NCBI RefSeq assembly: GCF_029846715.1
Contig: NZ_JARVWW010000032.1
Coordinates: 25,204-89,203, forward strand
From: Bradyrhizobium nivariense
GTDB lineage: Bacteria > Pseudomonadota > Alphaproteobacteria > Rhizobiales > Xanthobacteraceae
Length of the DNA: 64,000 bases
Direction: 5' to 3'
The notes beneath the pieces are model-generated. The model did not search any database and was not told where the DNA came from. It saw only the letters and a list, made by a program, of their open reading frames with translations. Positions 9,322 to 17,199 of the stretch are shown piece after piece (the first letter of the stretch is position 1; each line of letters opens with the position of its first letter). The position numbers and the translations under genes were made by a program.

Positions 9322-9686
9322 GAACCCTCCCCTTTCGGCAGCTCCTCGGCCCGAATAAACGAGATCCGGCCCGCTCTGCCGCGCTTCCGATGTGGCTTTA
9401 CCGTTATTTCGACGTCCTGGTCGAACGCTGTCAGCATACGCAGCAGTTTTACCACCGAAACCAGCCTGAACTGGCCCCGAAGCAGCTTGGACAGATTGGG
9501 CTGCTTCACGCCCACCAGCTTCGCGGCTTCGGTCTGCGTGATCTCCCGCTCCGCCATCAACCGCTTCAGTTGTGCGACGAGGGCTGCCTTGAGTTGGTGC
9601 TCGTGGGCATTCGGCAGGCCGAGATCAGTAAAAATGTTGCCGGAGCGCCGACTGTGGGCGGGCAGCTTCTTCTTCGCGCTCATCAT
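9318..9686 (-). CDS. XRE-family helix-turn-helix protein (HigA-like antitoxin type)
   Basis: A 122-aa protein with a Cro/C1 helix-turn-helix at about residues 40-95 (MAEREITQTEAAKLVGVKQPNLSKLLRGQF) and a C-terminal tail ending ISFIRAEELPKGEGS. The 'IFTDLGLPNAHEHQLKAALVAQLKRL' lead-in is typical of HigA-like antitoxins that partner a phage Gp49/HigB-type toxin. No toxin gene is recognisable upstream (9690-9990), so it is either an orphan antitoxin or a stand-alone regulator. Confidence 0.8.
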   Translation of the reverse strand: MMSAKKKLPAHSRRSGNIFTDLGLPNAHEHQLKAALVAQLKRLMAEREITQTEAAKLVGVKQPNLSKLLRGQFRLVSVVKLLRMLTAFDQDVEITVKPHRKRGRAGRISFIRAEELPKGEGS

Positions 9687-9994
9687 TAGGCTGGCTTTTT
9701 TCCTTGTGGATCGCTTCGGTGTCGCGCAGGCGCTGCCGAAGAGATGCCCTTCTGCGAGGCCAGTTCGTCCCTGATGCTGATCAGCGCTCTAAAGAGCTGC
9801 TGATCGGCTCGGGTGAAGGTCAATTTGAACGCTCTACCGGGCTCGAGTGCCTTCGGAGATTTAGCTTAATTTGTTGTGGGTTTGCTCGTCTTGGAGGACG
9901 GCACACAGGCGGGGAGCACGTATTGTGTGAGGCTAAGAGTGTTGACAGTAATTCGTGCGTCCGAGCGCCTGCTGAAATCAGTGTAAGACACGGG

Positions 9995-10495
9995 TCACTT
10001 CCATAGAAGAGTTTCTGGCCAATCTGTGAACTCCAACTCGAAGCTACGCAGGCCAGTGAGTTTGGTCGTAAATTTAAGGCTCTTCCCTGAAAGGGCGGCC
10101 AATGAGCCAGATGCGTATTTGAATACTGTTGTACCGGAAGCTGCGACCGCGATTCCTTGCTCGCCTTCTAAGCTAGAGAAGCCGGTCGCTTCGGAGAGTT
10201 GCCCAATTGCAACTCCCTCCGGCGCGCCGTGAAATTCCAGGGACGCCAAGTATGTTCCCTTGTCAGCAGCCCACTCGCTAACCGACACCGCTGTAATCCC
10301 CGGGTCGCTGCCATCCGTGATCCGACAGCCATATTGAACCGTGAGAACGACCCGCTCATTCCGAACTCCGACGGGCTCTCGATCGGCGGCGGTGATCGTG
10401 CACGCGTACCGCCTTGTATCCGCAACCGCGCCCGTGCTTAGCCCGAACAACTCGATAGCGGAACATAACACAAAAGCGAGAACGGGTTTTATCAT
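9995..10495 (-). CDS. Hypothetical exported protein
   Basis: A 166-aa protein with a clear signal peptide (hydrophobic core PVLAFVLCSAIELFGLS, cleavage likely after GAVA-D). The mature part is beta-rich with two cysteines (YACTIT, YGCRIT) that could form a disulfide, and ends FTDWPETLLWK. No family is recognised. Location is inferred to be periplasmic. Confidence 0.6.
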   Translation of the reverse strand: MIKPVLAFVLCSAIELFGLSTGAVADTRRYACTITAADREPVGVRNERVVLTVQYGCRITDGSDPGITAVSVSEWAADKGTYLASLEFHGAPEGVAIGQLSEATGFSSLEGEQGIAVAASGTTVFKYASGSLAALSGKSLKFTTKLTGLRSFELEFTDWPETLLWK

Positions 10496-10779
10496 TCGGC
10501 TGCACCTGGTCTGGAATATCGTTCGCCTGCTCTGTACAATCTGACGCTACGGCCGATTCAAGCTTCTTCGATCGCTCTGTCGGATGAACGACACTCACCG
10601 TGACCGCGGTGTCGTAGAACGAGGCGAGCGGTTTCCCCTGCCCCTGGATGGGTGCCCGAACCATTTCACTGCGGCGCTCACGGCGCGCAGCCAGCACGTC
10701 GGTGAACCAACGCGATGGACCGATGCCTTTCAGCTCAGCGGCAGCCATGAGGGGTGCGACGACCCGCGGCGCCGGAGCG

Positions 10780-11136
10780 CTACGCTCCTGACGCAGGCGT
10801 TCTGTGGGCGGATGCCATTTCCGCTTCAATGACCCGCGGCACAGGTCCCGAATTTCGCTTCAGTGTCAATGTAAAAGGAAACGTGGTCGCTAGGAGCCGT
10901 TCAAAGGCAGACTGACGTTCAAGCAGACGCTCTTCGAGGATCTTACGCTCGAGATCACTTAGCTCGCTTTGAAGCCGTCTGCGACAGCGCCAAATGTCAT
11001 TCCGCACGTATCTGATCTCATTCAAGCGATCGTCAATCGAAGCCATCATGGATACGGTATCCAACTTGAACCAGCCATCGACAATGGTCAATAACGTCCT
11101 GTCGTAAGACGCCGATGAGATCTCACGACCTGGCAA
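10780..11136 (-). CDS. Hypothetical coiled-coil protein
   Basis: An open frame of up to 118 aa; a better start may be the methionine of MASIDDRLNEIRYVRND. The centre is a charged amphipathic helix (RRLQSELSDLERKILEERLLERQSAFERLL) that should form a coiled coil. No family is recognised and it has no clear neighbours. The region beyond it (10500-10780) holds no gene that I can support. Confidence 0.35.
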   Translation of the reverse strand: MPGREISSASYDRTLLTIVDGWFKLDTVSMMASIDDRLNEIRYVRNDIWRCRRRLQSELSDLERKILEERLLERQSAFERLLATTFPFTLTLKRNSGPVPRVIEAEMASAHRTPASGA

Positions 11137-11890
11137 TCTGCGGACACGATGTCACGATTTCCTCCCAGCACGTTCTCTTGTATCGCAGTCTTTCAACGCA
11201 AGAGCACGAAGTGATGACTCCTTCTGCAGAAATTCAGCTTTTTTGCCATCAACGCGCAGGATTTCAAAAGCTGCCGTGCGTCCGTGAGTCGGCCGAATAG
11301 CTATCTTATTCCAACCAACACCCGGCCGGATCAGGTGTCAGGCCGCCCACTCAAGCTGGTGTCGAATGGGAGTACGAGTAATCGGACGGTCGCACCGCCC
11401 AACTCTGGGCAACCGCGCCTTTCCGATTTGAGATCAGCAATTGCCATGCCAGCGAACCTCAGGTGGGATTGAAGACAAGCCATGTTCAGGCTCGGGGCTC
11501 GTCTGTTACAAGCGAGCGGGATTGCGCGGCGGTGCGCCGGAGCGACCCGGATATGAGTCGGAGAGCCCTCAGTCGGCAGGGCTCGGCGAAATCGTGAGCG
11601 ATGCGAACCGCTGGGCGCCTCGGCTCAGTGTCTCGTGCGCAGATTTCATTACCGCCGTCCCGCGTGCGCGCCCGCAAGCTGACAATTTGATCTCATCACA
11701 AAAATCTCTGTGCGATGGCGTCTACCTAAGATGGAGTATCCGATACTACCCACGCGTACGAACACCACACCAGAGCCTTCTATAGACAGATAGGTTAACG
11801 CACCGGCCCCATGCGTTGGCCTCGCAGATGGGATGCAACTACCCGGCGCCCTGCAATGAGATCAATGACCGATCTCGTGCAGGCACTTAG
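11137..11890. other. Intergenic stretch without supported gene
   Basis: Frames in both directions are short, Arg/Ser-rich and unlike proteins. I see no RNA gene, promoter motif or repeat here that I could defend. Confidence 0.5.
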
Positions 11891-11921
11891 AAAAACGCCC
11901 GGCCTCCTCGGGAGGCCGGGC
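11891..11921 (-). terminator. Rho-independent terminator (minus strand)
   Basis: A perfect 11-bp inverted repeat (GCCCGGCCTCC at 11897-11907, GGAGGCCGGGC at 11911-11921, 3-nt loop) is followed on the minus strand by GTTTTTC. It ends a minus-strand transcript and supports the small gene that stops 27 nt before it. Confidence 0.85.
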
Positions 11922-11947
11922 GAAAGTCACGCTGGAGCGACACCGCT

Positions 11948-12241
11948 TTATGAATCGCCCCAGCTTTCGTCGGGAGGGAGGACTACCGGCGATCGATTTA
12001 CGGCGAGGGCATTCGCCGTCAAACAACAAGGAGCGGAGATCGCTCCGCGCGAAATCTGGAGCCGCTTGCCTTTCACTCCTGTGGGAAACCTCAAGACTTG
12101 CACCACTCGCCCGCTGTCCGGTTGGCAATGCAGTGCCTTGCTCAAGCTGGGATCCTTAACGCAAACGGTTTCGGTGCCGTAATTTTCGTATGACATTCCG
12201 TAAGGGCGGTAAAATTGATTGTTGTGATGGCACGCATCCAC
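11948..12241 (-). CDS. Small hypothetical protein
   Basis: A 97-aa frame (alternative start at the second Met, MSYENYGTETVC). It contains four cysteines and an even, non-random composition, and stops 27 nt upstream of a strong intrinsic terminator, which is the main reason to regard it as a gene. A competing frame on the same strand reads through the terminator and is less likely. No family is recognised. Confidence 0.45.
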   Translation of the reverse strand: MDACHHNNQFYRPYGMSYENYGTETVCVKDPSLSKALHCQPDSGRVVQVLRFPTGVKGKRLQISRGAISAPCCLTANALAVNRSPVVLPPDESWGDS

Positions 12242-12374
12242 GCGATGGATAAATGAAAAAGTAGGGTTGCGGTTCGCGTCGAACGTTAATGACTACCGAA
12301 TATGTCACCTGATTGGGCACCGTCGGTATGCTGTCGGCCGCCGGATCGACAATCGAGCTTGTGGCCAGCTGTAT

Positions 12375-12965
12375 GCGACCGTCTTCGCCAACGCCGGCCG
12401 GCATTGCCGGGGCGCTGGAACGCAGCCTCGTCGATTTGGATCATGGTCGCTCCGGCCGCCTCAAGCTCGATGACCTCATCTCGGATCGCGAGAGCGATTT
12501 GTCGGCATGTCTCGCTCCGCGGGATGTCGTCAGGGATGAACGACCAGTTCAGGATCGTCGCCGGTCCGGTCAGCATGGCCGTTACGGGTTTTTTGGTCGG
12601 AGACTGCGCATAGCGCCACCACTCAATGGTCTTAGGCTTCGGCCGGGAGACATCTTAGAACAGAATAGGTGGACGAACGTACCGCGAAGCATAAGACTGA
12701 ACCCAGCCGTGCTCGATGAAAGCGAAGCCCAACAGCTGCTCGCCAAAGTATTGAACCATGTCATTGCGCTCGAACTCACCGTGTACGAGCACGTCCAGGC
12801 CGATATCTTCCTGCCACTGCACGGTACGGGCTGTCTCCGCTTTCGGAAGCTGCTCGTACTGGGTGTCATTCAGCGCTCCCCGAGCATGAGCCGCACGCGC
12901 ATTCCGTTTGCGGGAAGGATCCTATGGTTGTCGCTCGCGGGTCGTCGCTGTTGTCCGGCCTTCCC
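12375..12965 (-). pseudogene. Decayed metE (cobalamin-independent methionine synthase) fragment
   Basis: Conceptual translation recovers ATTIGSFPQTE, then LNDTQYEQLPKAETARTVQW, LDVLVHGEFERNDMVQYFGEQ, GWVQSYASRYVRPPILF-stop-DVSRPKP, MLTGPATILNWSF and QIALAIRDEVIELEAAGATM. These are consecutive blocks of the MetE catalytic domain. It has a frameshift near 12890, an in-frame stop at 'ILF*DVS', and sequence is lost after QIDEAA, so neither end of MetE remains. It is a dead fragment, probably left by an island rearrangement. Confidence 0.85.
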
Positions 12966-13233
12966 GAAGCCGCATGGCTTCAGTGACTTCGTTGGACAGC
13001 GGCTCGCCGCTCACACTTGCGAGGGCCGGGCCGGCATTACACCGGCTTCCCTCTTAGCTCCGGATCAAACGAAATCCGGAGAGCACGACTTCCGGCATTA
13101 TGCGGACGGGGGATCGATGCGTCAACCTACCGAACCTGGCTACGATGTTGCCCAAGTCATTGCGAGCCGTACGAGGTAGGCTATGACGCTCTTAGGTGAA
13201 ATCGAGCGATGAAGGTTTCTCGACGCGGGCTGG

Positions 13234-13437
13234 TTATGCTGTCTTAGACGGGACACAGGTGTCAGGTACCGGACAGACGACCGCGCATTGCGGCGTGTCG
13301 CAATGGCCCTCGCACTCCGTACACTTCTTGGCGTCGATAACGTAAATGTCGCGCTTGAGGCTGATCGCCGCGTTGGGACACTCGAACTCACATGCACCAC
13401 ACACCGTGCATTGCGAAGCGACGATCTTGTAAGCCAT
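13234..13437 (-). CDS. fdxN: 2[4Fe-4S] ferredoxin, FdxN/FrxA type
   Basis: A 67-aa ferredoxin from the ATG at 13437 (MAYKIVASQ). Cluster motifs are CTVCGACEFECP and CTECEGHCDTPQCAVVCPV, the second with the long insert of the nif-associated FdxN family, which carries electrons for nitrogenase or cofactor assembly. A longer open frame upstream has no ferredoxin character. It stands alone, with its own NifA site and -24/-12-like promoter, rather than beside nifB. Confidence 0.93.
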   Translation of the reverse strand: MAYKIVASQCTVCGACEFECPNAAISLKRDIYVIDAKKCTECEGHCDTPQCAVVCPVPDTCVPSKTA

Positions 13438-13480
13438 ACCTTCCGACTCCTTTGGGCGAACGATGCCATTCGCGATCCCT

Positions 13481-13496
13481 TTCAAGGGCCGTGCCA
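13481..13496 (-). promoter_or_regulatory. Probable sigma54 promoter of fdxN (imperfect -12)
   Basis: The minus strand reads TGGCAC-GGCCC-TTGAA. The -24 element is perfect (13491-13496) and spacing is correct, but the -12 element has A where the consensus has C (TTGCW). The predicted start near 13470 leaves about 33 nt to the fdxN ATG. Confidence 0.65.
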
Positions 13497-13555
13497 AACA
13501 GACGCGCTCAATGCCGGGCAATTCGCGCAATTGTGCTGTCCCGAGTCTGAGATCA

Positions 13556-13571
13556 TGTTGCATCTGCGACA
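13556..13571. promoter_or_regulatory. NifA upstream activator sequence for fdxN
   Basis: TGT-TGCATCTGCG-ACA matches TGT-N10-ACA exactly and lies about 60 bp upstream of the -24 element. Confidence 0.72.
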
Positions 13572-13597
13572 GCAACAGACGCTTCAATTTCAAGCTA

Positions 13598-14026
13598 TAC
13601 GAGCCCTCGTGCCTACTCCGAGAGCCCGTCGCGACTTAAATCGCTGCGAGATTCCGTCGGTTCATCTGGCACGGCAGCGCCGGACCAAGCGAGGCTCGAC
13701 GATTCCGAACCGGCGGCGCGACTAAAAGCCGCGAGCTTACACGCGTCTAGCCGGATCTCGGCTGACCTTCGGTCACACGCCCTGACCGGAGGTTTTGTGC
13801 AAACCTCGCTGATGGCTGCAACGTTATCTCCGCGGAACTCGCTGAGGCTTGCCAAAGACAGTCTGTGCTACAATAAGCTCTGGCGTCGCTTCGGAGAGGA
13901 AATGAAGTTGCGCCGGGAGGAGCGACACTGGCTTTGCAAAGTGAACGCCTTGCACCGAGTAGGCCTAGCAGGTGCGGGCGAGCGCTGATCCGCTTTGCCT
14001 GGCCGTGCTTAGCCACCTGTCGTACA
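13598..14026. other. Intergenic stretch without supported gene
   Basis: Between the fdxN control region and the EAL gene I find only short frames without protein character and no RNA gene. Confidence 0.5.
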
Positions 14027-15241
14027 CTATTTTTGACGAAGTGGAGCAGGGCTGAAGGCTGAGTGTGCAAATTGCTTCAGCGGCATGGCTTTTCCGAACA
14101 GATGGCCCTGCGCAAGGTCGAAGCCGAGTTCGGTCACGGCAATCAGGTCGGCCTCGCTCTCCACACCGTCGGCGACAGTGCGCACACTGTACTCTTTGGC
14201 TAGATCAACGATATGGCGGCACACCGTTCGCTTCAGGGCCCCATTTCCGCAACCAGCGATGAACTTCCGGTCCACATTCAAGTTCATGAACGGGAATTTC
14301 TCCACCCCCGTGAGCTGCGGCCAATTGGTGCCGACATTGTCGATTGCAAGGCCAATGTTGTGAAAGCGAACCTCACGCGCGACCTCGATCAGGAGATCTA
14401 GGTTCTGGATAGCCTCCTTGCTCTCGATTTCAATCGTCAAGCCGCCGAAATCCGGGTGCGACGGCATGCGCTGACAGAGATCACGTACCGCCTGCGGGTC
14501 AATCAGGAATGCGGCCGGGAGATTGATGGAGAGATCGATCGAAGTTTGGTGCTCCAGAAGATAGTGCCAATCCTTGATGGCGCGGTCGATCACGAACTGC
14601 GACAACTCCCTAAAATGCGGATCGTGAGACTCCGGGATGAAATAGGCCGGTGGAACAACGCCCCAGGTCGGGTGCCGCACTCGCACAAGCGCCTCGGCGC
14701 CGCGGCGGCTGAGGGTACACGCGTCAAACTTCGGCTCATACCAGAGCTCAAGCCAGCCAGCGTGTAAGGCTTCTCCGACATGGACCGCCGGACGGAGCGC
14801 CGGCTCTCTGGGCAAGAGCATGGCGACCCGATCGCGCAACGTCTCAGCTGCAAATGGCGTTCTCAGTGGTGGGAGCATAGCAAGTCCATATTCGCCCCCG
14901 ACCTGCTGCACTGCCGCGATGATGATCGACTCGCGGGCGCCGCACGCCAGCACTTTGCCCGCAAATTCTTCACGTACGAGTATCTCGAGCAATCGTCCAG
15001 GCTCGATGCGATCCGAACCAATGCCGAGCAGGATCAGATCAGGGAACTCCGTGCAGAGTAAGCGCGACAACTCGTCAGCAGTGCCGCATTCGCTGATAAC
15101 AAACCCCATACCCTCCAGCACATCCTGAAGAAAGGCGCGCAGATGCCGCTTCCCGACTGCCACGCACGCTCGCGGCCGCACCTTACGGTGTCCGAAGATT
15201 ACAGGTTTTCGTGTGACCAGTTCGGCCTGCCCATGCCCCAT
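14027..15241 (-). CDS. Receiver-like/EAL domain protein with degenerate active sites
   Basis: A 404-aa protein from the ATG at 15241, which has GGGAG eight bases upstream. Residues ~25-140 resemble a receiver domain, but the phospho-acceptor position is Gly (LILLGIG, about residue 73). Residues ~150-400 form an EAL domain: EAL survives (AEALVRVRHP), but the metal-binding DDFGTG loop reads DNVGTN, the catalytic Lys block reads NVDRKF, and VAEGVE reads VADGVE. The protein therefore probably does not hydrolyse cyclic-di-GMP and may instead bind it or a protein partner. A 19-bp palindrome overlaps its upstream region. Confidence 0.85.
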   Translation of the reverse strand: MGHGQAELVTRKPVIFGHRKVRPRACVAVGKRHLRAFLQDVLEGMGFVISECGTADELSRLLCTEFPDLILLGIGSDRIEPGRLLEILVREEFAGKVLACGARESIIIAAVQQVGGEYGLAMLPPLRTPFAAETLRDRVAMLLPREPALRPAVHVGEALHAGWLELWYEPKFDACTLSRRGAEALVRVRHPTWGVVPPAYFIPESHDPHFRELSQFVIDRAIKDWHYLLEHQTSIDLSINLPAAFLIDPQAVRDLCQRMPSHPDFGGLTIEIESKEAIQNLDLLIEVAREVRFHNIGLAIDNVGTNWPQLTGVEKFPFMNLNVDRKFIAGCGNGALKRTVCRHIVDLAKEYSVRTVADGVESEADLIAVTELGFDLAQGHLFGKAMPLKQFAHSAFSPAPLRQK

Positions 15242-15255
15242 CGCAACCACTCCCG

Positions 15256-15274
15256 TTAAGTGACGGTCACTTAA
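15256..15274. promoter_or_regulatory. 19-bp palindromic operator candidate upstream of the EAL gene
   Basis: TTAAGTGAC-G-GTCACTTAA is a perfect palindrome with 9-bp arms, 15 nt upstream of the start codon. The AGTGAC/GTCACT core is of a type often bound by TetR-family repressors; no such regulator lies next to it. Confidence 0.6.
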
Positions 15275-15824
15275 ACGAGAAGCGAAGGTCCAAACAAGCT
15301 GTGCTGGCCATTATCTTTCGATTCTTGGACGTAAGCTTAAGATGGTGCATTAGCGTGCAAAATCTTTCGCGATGTTGTTCTCACGATTTTGTCGGGCGCA
15401 CGCATATGATACCTGTCCCGCTTCGCGCAATTTTGTACGAGTGACGTACGCGAGTGTGGGGAATCTCACCTTCGGACGCGCCGAGCTGATGCGCCCTATG
15501 GCGCGGCGACCATCATGGTGCAAGATCTACTGCATGAAGTAGCTCGTGAGTGACGATCGGCAATCACTTTTACGAATGTTTGATCCGCATCATCGGCCTG
15601 TTCACGCGCGAAGTGAGGTCTGGTGAATCTATTTTTCAATTGTCCATCATGAGTTCGCAGCCGGTCAAGCTGCGGTCGATACTGAGAACGGCGACAGCTT
15701 GCAGTTTCTTCAGCTCCGTTGCTTATAGCGAGTGCGGAAGTCCTATTCCCTACCGAGCTTGATAGTTGCTCTCAGTTGCGGTTTCTGTATCTTTCTGACT
15801 ATGAATTTTCTCAAGAGGGGCTAA
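15275..15824. other. Intergenic stretch without supported gene
   Basis: Relatively A/T-rich in parts, with no frame longer than about 70 codons that looks protein-like and no recognisable RNA. Confidence 0.45.
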
Positions 15825-16331
15825 TGTGACCGGCGTTCGTGTTGGAGCTGAAGCGCAAGGCCTGGCCCACGGGGGCACGGCTTTGCGGAAAGGTCTACCG
15901 GGAGATGAGGACACGATCGCGGAAGCGGTGGAAAAGCTACTTCCGAACTAGGTGGCCCCGGACCAGAGTTCAGCCTTGAAGGCGCGAAGCAGGCGGCCTT
16001 GCGCCTGCTTCAGGATCCCGAAGAGGGCTTCATTTTTGTCATCGCGCAACAAGCCACGGGGCAGATCATAGGGCTCGCCACCATCTCCGCCGTACAGGCC
16101 GTGAGAGCAGCCGGCGCGTACGGTGTGCATCAGGAGTTATGGATTTCTCGCTACTTCCAAAGCTCTGAGTACGGTCGCCGTCTGCTCGAGGCAATACATT
16201 CGGAGGCGAAGGGCCGAAGCTGGCAGATGATTGAGGTTGCGTTACCTCCGGATGGCTATCCCGACCTCTATGCCATTCTACAGCGACAGGGGATATCGGA
16301 GTACCAGGTTGCGCTGGCGGAGAGGCTATAA
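15825..16331 (+). pseudogene. GNAT-family acetyltransferase, frameshifted
   Basis: A GTG at 15825 opens a frame with GDEDTIAEAVEKLLPN and then a stop at about 15951. The following frame continues as GPEFSLEGAKQAALRLLQDPEEGFIFVIAQQ, then GQIIGLATI, and a C-terminal half with QELWISRYFQSSEYGRRLLEA. Together they make a ~165-aa GNAT acetyltransferase, including the 'V......R..G.G..Ll' acetyl-CoA segment in a weakened form. A single frameshift near 15945 separates the two halves. Confidence 0.6.
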
Positions 16332-17111
16332 AGTGTCGCGATTAACTAATCAACGCGCTGGAGTGGGTGCGTTTTCCAAAAATCGTGTATATCGGCTGCA
16401 CGAACCTTGATCGATGTCATTCTGGGCCTGCAGACTTGTTTTTTGCTCCGGTCACTCTGCCCCGACTAGTCTGGCCTGAAGCAGATCGATTTTGCCGGTT
16501 ATACATGTTGCGTTTGCCCAGCTTGAGGCGGTGATCTGCCTCTCGGCGCCTCCGTTGGATAACGTCCAGGCAATCGCCGCCCCGACAGCGCTCGTGTGGC
16601 ATCGGCCGTTTTCACGCACCTTGCCTGGGCTCGCCGCGGATCGATTTGCGGACGGTGTCGAGCAAGGCCACTCTCGATCTTATGTTAGCGGTCTACGGCC
16701 CCCGTCGCGCCGAGCAGGGCCTTGTGCCGCGGCTTCGCCGGATCGCCACACGGTAAGGGGGACGATTGCAATCATCGATGAGCAGTGAACCGACTAACTA
16801 AGCGGTCGCGGGTTCACGATCCAGCAGAAAATGCCTCTGAAGCCGTTCCGCGCGACCGACAAGTCCAGCGCTTCCGGACGCAGGGACCGCAATAAGGACG
16901 TTAGCGTATTCGCAGTACGCACTCGCTGTATCCAACCACTCACCATCGAACTGCAGCGGCAGAATGCTTGCTGCATTGCGATGCACTTTGATTTGCGAGC
17001 ATGAGCGCCATCCCAAGCTGCACGAAAACCGAGTCAAGGCAGATTTGAACTCCGATTACCATACTGAAGCCGCTCGCCCGATGGACAGCTCAAGCTGTGG
17101 AAGATGCCTAC
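16332..17111. other. Intergenic stretch without supported gene
   Basis: Several 60-100-codon frames overlap here on both strands, but none has recognisable blocks or a convincing start. It ends at the tts-box-like element of the following gene. Confidence 0.45.
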
Positions 17112-17137
17112 GTCAGCTGCTCGTCAGGTAACTGACG
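17112..17137 (+). promoter_or_regulatory. tts-box-like TtsI binding site
   Basis: GTCAGCTgcTCGtcAG followed by gTaAC matches the main positions of the rhizobial tts box as I recall it (GTCAG-T-TCG-AAG..). It sits 63-88 bp upstream of the following ATG, the usual position for TtsI-controlled type III secretion genes. It is imperfect in the central AAAG. Confidence 0.6.
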
Positions 17138-17199
17138 CATTTTGCACCGACGCGCCTGAGTAGCCTGAAACTCGATGCGAAACATAGGAAGCGAATCTC

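Noticed and set aside
9690..9990. Possible toxin gene upstream of the XRE antitoxin-like gene, or an HRDC-like fragment (LFRALISIRDELASQKG)
   Set aside because: The frame is short, interrupted and matches neither a HigB/Gp49 toxin nor HRDC well enough to annotate.
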